Source of the DNA: Desulfurococcales archaeon
GTDB lineage: Archaea; Thermoproteota; Thermoprotei_A; Sulfolobales; Ignisphaeraceae
Assembly: GCA_027066265.1 (NCBI GenBank)
Contig: JAMOOB010000337.1
Location: 1 to 7,844 of the forward strand
Reading direction: 5' to 3'
Length of the DNA: 7,844 nucleotides
A model generated the notes under the pieces. It ran no database searches and was not told the origin of the DNA. It worked only from the letters and a program-made list of their open reading frames with translations. This document shows positions 1 through 5,934 of this stretch, one piece after another (positions within the stretch are counted from its first letter, which is position 1; every line of letters starts with the position of its first letter). Made by a program: the position numbers and the translations under genes.

Positions 1-268
1 GTATAGCGACGGAGGTTAGTGCTAAGGCTAGCAGTATCCTCGAGATCCTCAAACTGCAATCGACGTGAAGCCTATCTCCTCGAAGCCCGAAGAGTACGAA
101 TGCTATCGTCAGAGCTATGACTATGTACGAAAACTCTTCGCTCGTCGTCATGTAGGCGTAGAGCTTGAATAGATCTCCGTAAGCGATGTATAGACCTGCA
201 CCAACTATAGCGAGGAACATTACAGGGCTCACTACATCGAGGAGCTTAGTCTCGAGATCTCTCTCCAC
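1..268 (-). CDS. N-terminal part of a polytopic membrane protein, probably archaeosortase/exosortase family (runs off the left edge)
   Basis: An open frame of 89 codons runs from GTG at 268-266 to the window edge with no stop. An in-frame TAA (274-272) just upstream limits the start. GAGGTG at 282-277 lies 8 nt before the GTG, matching the ribosome sites of the neighbours. The frame overlaps the end of the preceding gene by 23 nt. The translation has a charged start (VERDLETKLLD), a first helix at about residues 12-30, a loop ending in TSEEFSY, a second helix (IVIALTIAFVLFGL), a basic turn RGDRLHV, and the beginning of a third helix. The pattern of helix, short loop with a [H/S]-Y/G motif, helix, then basic RxxRL turn is what I know from the N-terminus of exosortases and archaeosortases. 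These are membrane cysteine transpeptidases that process C-terminal sorting signals of surface proteins. The catalytic Cys, Arg and His would lie outside the window, so the family call is inference. Another multi-helix membrane protein remains possible. Confidence 0.55.
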   Translation of the reverse strand, partial: MERDLETKLLDVVSPVMFLAIVGAGLYIAYGDLFKLYAYMTTSEEFSYIVIALTIAFVLFGLRGDRLHVDCSLRISRILLALALTSVAI

Positions 269-2189
269 TTCTTAAGCACCTCTTCATCTGTTCAACGGCT
301 CTCTTAGCACGAATCGCTTCCTCATCAGTTATACCGGACCGCGAATAGAGATCTCTTTCGTAGATCTCAACGAATTCCGTAACGTGATTGCCCACTTCAC
401 GTAGCTTTGATGATACCAGCGAAGCGTATTCTCTAAGCGTATACCAGGGCAAATCCTCTACGTAGTTCTTCAACAGCTTGCGCATTTCGTGGAATAGATC
501 TACTAGCTTAGCTGGCCTAAACCCAATCTCTACGAATCGAATCGCACGTCTTTCCTCCGCATCTATACGCTTCTGAATCTTGACTCGAAGCAGTCTCATG
601 GGTATCGATAGCATTACGTGGATCTCATACCGACTAGCCAGTATCGCAAGGACTAGCGCTCCGCATGCTAAGAGGCCTAGACCTACGGGATTTACTACCA
701 GTACGGTTCGACTTATCGAAGCATTGATTCCCGTATCCAGATTCTTAGCTACAAGCTCGATGCTTTCTAGGGATGCTATCCATACACCGTACGGTTTTAT
801 CACGAATACAAACTCTCGTTCTTTCGTACTATTGACTACTTTGCCGTTCATCACAACTGCGACCTCAACGTTCGATACGTTTCCTTCTACCTTACCGCGG
901 ATAACTATGTCCTCGAATGGATACAGGACTATCTCGTTCATCGATACATCCATCCTTGGAAGCTTAGGGACGACGGCGATAGCGCAAGAGTACAGCATGG
1001 GTACGTAGTTAAGCGTTGGATCAACACGTACGCTAAGCGTATGCATACCGAGGCTAAGGTTATGCTTAGGAAGCTCTATGAGTGTCGCACCCTTGCCCAC
1101 AACATCGTGAAACAATGGAGTACCATCGATCTCGACCGTTACGTTGAACTGTATTGAACCGCGATTCACAATCTTAACGAATGCGGGTTGCGTTAGCAGT
1201 ACTTCTCTAGGACATTCGATCTTTATGGGCGGTGCCTTGAATTCTACGACTAGTTTTAATGGTAAGTACCTTACGATTCCTAGCGATTCATTGATACTAC
1301 GAACATAGACAACTCCCTGGAACTCCATTATTGAGGGCGTACGGGGATACGATGGAGCGTTCCTAGGCGCTGGAAGGACTGCATCGAAACATCCATCACG
1401 ATCCAAGCTCACATTCTTTTCAACGACGTAGTTAGGAAACCTCAATCCTACTGCAAGTCTTAGAGATTCAGTGCTAAGGTTTTCGTTAGCTACAATGCAG
1501 CCCCATACCCTTACGATGTCCCCTAACCCAATGATCTGTGGATCAACATGTATATACATATCGATGCTAGTATGCGATCTGCACGCTTTGAGGTCCGCAA
1601 CGACTTTACTTACATCGTTACACAATTCGTTGAGCCGCGGTTCTAATTCCAAGATGTATCGACTGTATCTAGAGCGTAGCGTACTCACGATGTTTTTCTT
1701 CTTTGCTAAACTAGCTAAAGCATCGAAATACCTTAGGTAATCACCACTTGCAACGAATCGTTCATAGCTATCCAGACACCTTGAAACATCAGCGAGAAGC
1801 TCTTTGATTGCTCGTGTAACGAACGTCTCGTTTCTACACAGTTCGTCGATGCCAACGTACGCGATCTTCAACTCGATATCGTTCAGACTATTCGCAAGCT
1901 CGATAAGGCTGTCTACGAACTCAACGAATTCTCCGTGTAGTACTTCAACATCTTTAGGTACGTACGCACCACGAATACTATCAATGAGTTGTTTTGCTAT
2001 CTCTACGTTCGATTCACTAAGATTACCAACGACATCCGTTATCACCGATAGAAGTCGAGATGTATCAGCGCTATGCAAGGGATTGAAAGGATCTACACGA
2101 AGTTCGCTATACATATCCACCATGCTCCACGCAGCGAAGATCAACATCATCGCCGCGATAAACGATCTCGTCTTTTGAAACATGCACAT
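246..2189 (-). CDS. Membrane-anchored surface protein with large N-glycosylatable ectodomain and cytoplasmic DUF4129-like domain
   Basis: Numbering is from the TTG at 2192, one codon before the ATG chosen here. Residues 1-8 carry K7 and R9 ahead of a hydrophobic segment (about 10-25), a signal peptide or anchor. Residues 40-205 are mostly helical, and about 210-500 look beta-rich, with room for about three Ig-like domains. One helix follows at about 502-520. The last ~100 residues (about 550-640) fit DUF4129: a basic stretch, then TLREYASLV, then YERDLYS and a final helix ending in VEQMKRCL. Ten N-x-S/T sequons (N57, 121, 238, 260, 301, 350, 378, 438, 454, 490) and eight cysteines (119, 139, 191, 204, 232, 268, 327, 403) all lie before the final helix. 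DUF4129 commonly ends archaeal transglutaminase-like proteins, but I see no transglutaminase Cys-His-Asp signature here. ATG 2189 shares one base with the preceding TGA. TTG 2192 and ATG 2183 are alternatives. The exact function is unknown; a role in cell-surface assembly or sensing is inferred. Confidence 0.8.
   Translation of the reverse strand: MCMFQKTRSFIAAMMLIFAAWSMVDMYSELRVDPFNPLHSADTSRLLSVITDVVGNLSESNVEIAKQLIDSIRGAYVPKDVEVLHGEFVEFVDSLIELANSLNDIELKIAYVGIDELCRNETFVTRAIKELLADVSRCLDSYERFVASGDYLRYFDALASLAKKKNIVSTLRSRYSRYILELEPRLNELCNDVSKVVADLKACRSHTSIDMYIHVDPQIIGLGDIVRVWGCIVANENLSTESLRLAVGLRFPNYVVEKNVSLDRDGCFDAVLPAPRNAPSYPRTPSIMEFQGVVYVRSINESLGIVRYLPLKLVVEFKAPPIKIECPREVLLTQPAFVKIVNRGSIQFNVTVEIDGTPLFHDVVGKGATLIELPKHNLSLGMHTLSVRVDPTLNYVPMLYSCAIAVVPKLPRMDVSMNEIVLYPFEDIVIRGKVEGNVSNVEVAVVMNGKVVNSTKEREFVFVIKPYGVWIASLESIELVAKNLDTGINASISRTVLVVNPVGLGLLACGALVLAILASRYEIHVMLSIPMRLLRVKIQKRIDAEERRAIRFVEIGFRPAKLVDLFHEMRKLLKNYVEDLPWYTLREYASLVSSKLREVGNHVTEFVEIYERDLYSRSGITDEEAIRAKRAVEQMKRCLRSGERSRD
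277..282 (-). promoter_or_regulatory. Ribosome binding site deciding the start of the left-edge gene
   Basis: GAGGTG lies inside the coding end of the preceding gene, 8 nt before GTG 268. Both its sequence and its spacing match the sites before the genes starting at 2485 (GAGGTGA, 7 nt) and 3147 (GGTGGT, 6 nt). It supports translation of the otherwise easily missed overlapping gene. Confidence 0.6.
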
Positions 2190-2485
2190 CAACCGGTAAC
2201 GATTACATCCAGCGGGTTAACGAAGTTTAGCACCATGCTAAGAACTCGAAGTGTTGCAAGGATAACGAATATCGTAGCTAGCACGAACTTTAGAATCCTC
2301 ATTACGATCGTTGAGATACGGTTCTCGACCCCGCTAAGCATCATCGATACGAATATCGTTGCAATAGCGCTAAGCATATACGTATCGATCCTACGTTCAC
2401 CAGCAACACAGATCGCAATGCATAGCACAGCCCAGGAGATGGTTGTCATCAATGCAAAGACCTCGTGTTCATGCAATCTTCTCAT
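2189..2485 (-). CDS. Small membrane protein with three predicted helices
   Basis: This is a 98-aa protein of unrecognised family. Hydrophobic segments lie at about residues 10-28, 36-52 and 62-88, separated by short basic or polar turns (ERRID, ENRIS). The start is well supported: GAGGTGA at 2499-2493 sits 7 nt before ATG 2485, and the ATG overlaps the TGA of the upstream gene in an ATGA junction. Its own stop shares a base with the proposed ATG of the DUF4129-like gene downstream. This tight packing implies translational coupling and probably a joint role with the neighbouring membrane proteins. Small membrane proteins of this kind are common in archaeal MoxR/DUF58/DUF4129 clusters, but no specific function can be read from the sequence. 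Confidence 0.8.
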   Translation of the reverse strand: MRRLHEHEVFALMTTISWAVLCIAICVAGERRIDTYMLSAIATIFVSMMLSGVENRISTIVMRILKFVLATIFVILATLRVLSMVLNFVNPLDVIVTG

Positions 2486-3147
2486 CGTTTCTTCACCTCG
2501 TATATCGCCGAATATCTATCGCCGACGATCCTCTCCTCTAATAACACGAGTGGCTTGCCAAGGCATTGACATAGCGATGCCGATACGAATATGGTTAACG
2601 GTGCGAAGGGTTTCCACTGCATTCTAGCTACTTTCGTATCGACTCCAAGAAGATTCACAACGACCTTCCCATTCTCCATAGATACCGTGACCCTACTCGC
2701 GATCCCAAATCTACCAACAAGTAGATCGTTGAGACACTTAGCAGGTTCTTCACTCTGCTCCACGAGTTTTTCTATCACTATACCTAGGTACGGTTCGTTG
2801 TTCTCTAAACCTATAGGGAGAACGAGTTCCTTGGGCACCTCGGGACTGCGTTTAAAGAGCAGTACGCATCCTTCATTCAATGGTACCGTTACGATTACGT
2901 GTTCTAGTAGGTTCAGATCCTCTAGCACGTTGAGCACCGTATTGCGAAGAAGTTCACTATACATTGAAAGGAATTCCAGTTCAGGTCCTCGAAAACCCAT
3001 GCCCAACGCAAGCAGCGTACCACCAACGATACTTATCGAGAATCCAACACCTACCAGCGAAGGCGATTTCATCACCATTCCCAACGCGATGCATACCACC
3101 GAGACCAAGACCACGTTAGTTCCAAGAAGTACGAATCTCAACTCCAT
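2482..3147 (-). CDS. Two-helix membrane-anchored protein with cytoplasmic alpha/beta domain (possibly related to haloarchaeal DUF7982)
   Basis: This is a 221-aa protein. Two hydrophobic segments (about residues 5-26 and 30-50) form a hairpin, followed by a soluble domain of about 165 residues. The soluble part begins with a helix (YSELLRNTVLNVLEDLNL) and then strands VIVTVPL and CVLLFKRSPE. It continues through a PIGLENN loop, a helix containing CLNDLLVGRFGI and a final strand pair (RVTVSMENGKVVVNL). This layout, an N-terminal helix pair followed by a YxxLLxN helix, a VP strand and a hydrophobic F strand, recalls my memory of haloarchaeal DUF7982 proteins, also a MoxR/DUF58 neighbourhood family. 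That relation is tentative. The start ATG 3147 has GGTGGT at 3159-3154, 6 nt upstream, and overlaps the end of the polytopic gene by 10 nt. Its stop overlaps the next gene in ATGA. Its biochemical role is unknown. Confidence 0.75.
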   Translation of the reverse strand: MELRFVLLGTNVVLVSVVCIALGMVMKSPSLVGVGFSISIVGGTLLALGMGFRGPELEFLSMYSELLRNTVLNVLEDLNLLEHVIVTVPLNEGCVLLFKRSPEVPKELVLPIGLENNEPYLGIVIEKLVEQSEEPAKCLNDLLVGRFGIASRVTVSMENGKVVVNLLGVDTKVARMQWKPFAPLTIFVSASLCQCLGKPLVLLEERIVGDRYSAIYEVKKR

Positions 3148-3794
3148 ACGTTTACCACCGCCAACACGTTCCTAAGTACTACATCCATCGGTAGGAAGTA
3201 CTTGGAGATCTCAACCTTCTTACGAATTATTACGATCTTCGACACGCACATGAAGATCGATAGTACAGCGTAGCTTATTGGTACCACAACGAAGCTTATG
3301 GCGCTAGCCAACGCAATCGAAGCAACTAGATTCAAAGCACTGCATTCGCGATCCCGACGCCTTGCAATGATTAGGTATTCCAGCATCGGTACTGCAACTA
3401 CGTAGCATACGAGGTCTATGCCCAACATCAAGTCCATCAAGATAGCTATCGACGACGCTAACGCATAGAGTCTCACATCTATCCATTCCAAGCTACTCGG
3501 ATCCGTTTCTAGCGCTACGTAGAGTACCAGGCATGTAACGAAGCAGCACAGTGACGCAATTACGTAGTCGAATCCCTTGAGAAGAACAAAAATTACTGCT
3601 CCTAAAGCGAGAATCCACAACGCCTCAATTCTTTTTCCACGCATGTACATGACGACGTACGAGTTGACGCACAGTATCAGCACCATCATGTAGACAACGA
3701 TGTCGAGAGGCGGTGCAAGCGATAGCAACCTAGGCATTATCAACGACAATGCCGTTCCTAAGCCCAACATATCCTCGATGAGCATCAACGACAC
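3138..3794 (-). CDS. Polytopic membrane protein, about 6-7 helices, function unknown
   Basis: This is a 218-aa, very hydrophobic protein. Likely helices lie at about residues 10-26, 30-50, 57-73, 77-95, 108-122, 124-143, 153-170 and 172-190; one or two of these may be re-entrant or merge. Basic loops (MRGKR at 51-55, ARRRDR at 144-149, RKK at 191-193) mark probable cytoplasmic sides. The C-terminal ~25 residues are less hydrophobic. I see no transporter or enzyme motif. The start is GTG 3794, only 3 nt after the TAG of the phosphodiesterase gene; an in-frame ATG at 3785 is an alternative. The ribosome site is weak (GGTCA about 10 nt upstream), so translational coupling to the preceding gene is likely. 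Membrane proteins of this size accompany DUF4129 and DUF58 genes in archaeal surface-assembly clusters; membership in such a cluster is inferred from the neighbours. Confidence 0.75.
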   Translation of the reverse strand: MSLMLIEDMLGLGTALSLIMPRLLSLAPPLDIVVYMMVLILCVNSYVVMYMRGKRIEALWILALGAVIFVLLKGFDYVIASLCCFVTCLVLYVALETDPSSLEWIDVRLYALASSIAILMDLMLGIDLVCYVVAVPMLEYLIIARRRDRECSALNLVASIALASAISFVVVPISYAVLSIFMCVSKIVIIRKKVEISKYFLPMDVVLRNVLAVVNVWS

Positions 3795-3797
3795 ACT

Positions 3798-4520
3798 CTA
3801 TAGATGACCGTACTTAGACATTGTAACGTGTTTTTCGAGCTCTCGACGAATATCGGGTCTATCCGTAGCTATTCCATCTACTCCGTAATCTACGTACCTC
3901 TTTGCAAGCGCAACATCGTTTATAGTCCATGTAAAGACCTTGAATCCACGTGCATGCGCTTCCTTAACCATCATGGGGGTTACTACGTCGTATCGAAGGA
4001 GTAAAGCTCGAACACCTAGCGAACTCAATCTCCTTAGATCAAGCAACCTTCTACTCGATATAAGACCTACGTCGATATCCTTCCTAAGCCCTCTAACCTT
4101 GATTAATGCCTCTAGGTGGAACGATATTATCATGACGTTGTCAACGAGATTAAGTCTCTCGACTATCTCCACGACTCTATCTTCGAGACCTACCTCCTTC
4201 AACTCTATGAATACTCCAGCTTTCCGATCTATGAACTCGAGCGCTTCCTCTAGCGTAGGTATGGGTTCTCGACCGAATACTTTCACGTTCCTTATTTCGT
4301 TAAGAGTCATTTCGCGAATCTTCTTAGAGATTCCCGCCAACCTAGAGAGATCTTCGTCGTGTACCACAACGGGGATTCCTTCAGCACTGAACCTAACATC
4401 GAGCTCAATAACATCCGCACCGAGCTCAAGTGCACGCTTGAATGCCGCTATCGTGTTCTCTGGTTCGTAGAATGAAGCTCCTCGATGAGCTATTATAACA
4501 AATCGTTCTCTCCACGACAC
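3798..4520 (-). CDS. Glycerophosphodiester phosphodiesterase (GDPD family)
   Basis: This is a 240-aa protein, the normal length for a stand-alone cytoplasmic GDPD with a TIM-barrel fold. The family hydrolyses glycerophosphodiesters to an alcohol and glycerol phosphate with a divalent metal. All hallmark residues are present: HRG at 12-14 (catalytic H12), PENT at 20-23, metal ligands E39 and D41 in VIELDVR, HDE at 54-56 (catalytic H54), E106 and K108 in FIELK, W198 in TWTIND, and GIATDRPD at 216-223. No signal peptide or membrane helix is visible. The start is GTG 4520; no better in-frame start exists upstream, and GAGGG at 4535-4531 is a modest ribosome site. It follows a 70-nt gap holding a TATA-like box and precedes the polytopic membrane gene by 3 nt, so it probably leads the surface-protein operon. 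Its substrate in an archaeon, possibly deacylated or headgroup-bearing ether-lipid fragments, is not determined. Confidence 0.95.
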   Translation of the reverse strand: MSWRERFVIIAHRGASFYEPENTIAAFKRALELGADVIELDVRFSAEGIPVVVHDEDLSRLAGISKKIREMTLNEIRNVKVFGREPIPTLEEALEFIDRKAGVFIELKEVGLEDRVVEIVERLNLVDNVMIISFHLEALIKVRGLRKDIDVGLISSRRLLDLRRLSSLGVRALLLRYDVVTPMMVKEAHARGFKVFTWTINDVALAKRYVDYGVDGIATDRPDIRRELEKHVTMSKYGHL

Positions 4521-4590
4521 GGGGTACCAACCCTCGAGAAAAAGAGGTGTTTGATGCTGTAAATAAGTACCTTGATAGTGTCGACGGGTC
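4521..4590 (-). promoter_or_regulatory. Intergenic region with probable promoter for the phosphodiesterase-membrane operon
   Basis: This is the only clear non-coding gap in the window. Reading the minus strand, AAGGTACTTATTTA (4573-4560) resembles a purine-rich BRE followed by an archaeal TATA box. About 25 nt downstream, a start of transcription near 4540 would leave a leader of about 20 nt before GTG 4520. I see no clear operator repeat. Confidence 0.45.
4539..4543 (-). terminator. Possible T-tract terminator after tldE
   Basis: Minus-strand CCTCTTTTTCTC contains five consecutive T residues about 48 nt after the tldE stop. Archaeal polymerase can terminate at T runs without a hairpin. The run is short and overlaps the predicted transcription start of the next operon, so it is weak evidence. 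Confidence 0.25.
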
Positions 4591-5934
4591 TCAGATCGTG
4601 GGCTTGGTTATCATTACGTTGCGTATCAATGCGTAGGGTGCTCTCGTTGGAATATCTACCTCCCACCAAGCTATGTCGAAACGTTCCTTGGTTAGCGCAA
4701 CTATGTTGCGAAGTATGTTGGGCATGTAGTCAGCAATCCTAATGCGTTTCGTTACTGCTCGTGGTTCTCCATTCTCGACAAAGAATACAGCGTCGCGTGC
4801 AACTGTAGAGAACTGGCCCTCGATCCAGTTCTGGTACCTCGTGTACCAGTTGTTCGTTATGTAGAGACCCTTCCCAAGCTCTCGAAGTATCGAATCTTCG
4901 CTCACCGTACCGCTTTCGACAACGAGATTCCATGGATGGGGAGCTATCCATCCCGCATTAGCCGTACTCACACAGTTCATCTTCCTAGCGGTCTTCGTAT
5001 TGTGTAGGAACGTCTTGAAGACTCCTCGCTCAATCAAAGGTTTCTTGAACGTTCTAAGACCTTCATCATCGAAACCGGTGGATCCAGGAAGCTTATCGTC
5101 GTGAGGATCATCGTATAGGGTAAGGATTTCAGAACTTACCTGTGTTCCAGGACCGTACTTTACGAACATCGACAACCCTAGCAATGCGTACAGTGCTGAA
5201 GCTGCAAACGCTACGTAGTTGAGAAGGTTTGCGAAGACCAACGGCGATAGCACGACGTCGTACCTACCTGGCTCTACATCGATCGTGGGAAGCTTCGAAG
5301 CTTCAACAGCGATTCTAGCAGCTCTTCTCCCCACATCAACGATGCTATCGCGATCGAATCTCGTTGAGGTCCATGCCCACTGACCACTTACATCGCCTAC
5401 GAACGCCCTTGCATAGGTCTTAACGTAGGTTCCTTTTTCCTCGAGTTTCGCACCAGTTGACGTGACGAGAATGCGTTCATTATATCCAAACTCTAGCATG
5501 CCAGCAATACGCTGCGCTCCCACCTCACGAGCGTGCTCAATCATATCCTTGACGCTCTCCAAAACTTTGTTCTCTTCAGAGATCAGTACTGAATCTAGAA
5601 TGGGTTGTAGTGGAGTTCCGTTCGGTGTAGGAAGTTCTGCGTAGAGCTCGGACGGTTCCATCAACTCTATCCTATGCCTATAGACATTCAGCATCTTCTC
5701 GATCTTGTCTAGGCTCGGAGACGAAATCGATGCTACTGCAATCCTTCCACTCTTGGCTAGGTATAGATCTAGCTTGATGTTGTCCCAGCTCTGGACTACC
5801 GTAACCACATTGTTCGCGAACTTGATCATGCAGCTACGACTTCTATCAATCAGCACAGCGACTTCATCGAATCCCAGCTCAGAGCCTTTCTTAATCACGA
5901 AGGTACCGAGTTCTAGGAGATCGAGTCCACTCAT
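4591..5934 (-). CDS. tldE: TldE/PmbA-type subunit of the TldD/TldE metallopeptidase
   Basis: This is a 447-aa protein, close to the roughly 450 residues of bacterial TldE (PmbA). In characterised relatives TldD and TldE form a heterodimer in which TldD carries the zinc site and TldE shapes the peptide-binding cavity. In E. coli the pair matures microcin B17 and degrades unfolded peptides such as the CcdA antitoxin. The N-terminal domain (about 1-215) leads to PGRYDVVLSP (222-231), where TldD proteins begin their catalytic domain, but the helix after it (LVFANLLNYVAFAASA) has no HExxxH, as expected for TldE. The conserved block with SSEILTLYDDP (267-277), PGSTGFDDEG (283-292) and a GVFKTFLHNTKTA segment (304-316) is typical of the family. 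The start ATG 5934 overlaps the tldD stop as ATGA and has GGGGTGGT at 5948-5941, 6 nt upstream. It is co-transcribed and translationally coupled with tldD. The natural substrate in archaea is not known to me. Confidence 0.93.
   Translation of the reverse strand: MSGLDLLELGTFVIKKGSELGFDEVAVLIDRSRSCMIKFANNVVTVVQSWDNIKLDLYLAKSGRIAVASISSPSLDKIEKMLNVYRHRIELMEPSELYAELPTPNGTPLQPILDSVLISEENKVLESVKDMIEHAREVGAQRIAGMLEFGYNERILVTSTGAKLEEKGTYVKTYARAFVGDVSGQWAWTSTRFDRDSIVDVGRRAARIAVEASKLPTIDVEPGRYDVVLSPLVFANLLNYVAFAASALYALLGLSMFVKYGPGTQVSSEILTLYDDPHDDKLPGSTGFDDEGLRTFKKPLIERGVFKTFLHNTKTARKMNCVSTANAGWIAPHPWNLVVESGTVSEDSILRELGKGLYITNNWYTRYQNWIEGQFSTVARDAVFFVENGEPRAVTKRIRIADYMPNILRNIVALTKERFDIAWWEVDIPTRAPYALIRNVMITKPTI

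Noticed and set aside
580..1008. Plus-strand frame of 142 codons
   Set aside because: It is antisense to the ectodomain gene, which has convincing signal, membrane and DUF4129-like features. The Ser/Thr/Arg-rich composition is typical of shadow frames.
700..2189. Transglutaminase domain in the large surface protein
   Set aside because: DUF4129 context made me look for it, but no Cys...His...Asp signature with the usual glycine and tryptophan surroundings is present.
2073..2627. Plus-strand frame of 184 codons spanning three minus-strand genes
   Set aside because: It lies opposite three well-supported overlapping genes, shows no domain or membrane pattern and has no plausible ribosome site. 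It is a shadow frame.
2591..3175. Plus-strand frame of 194 codons
   Set aside because: It is antisense to the 221-aa membrane-anchored gene and is unusually rich in Ser, Thr and Pro, as expected for a reverse-complement reading. It has no recognisable features.
3940..4470. Plus-strand frame of 176 codons
   Set aside because: It is antisense to the phosphodiesterase gene, whose catalytic motifs are complete.
4591..5934. A second zinc peptidase active site in TldE
   Set aside because: No HExxxH occurs. The position aligned with it after PGRYDVVLSP carries LVFANLLNYV, as expected for the non-catalytic partner.
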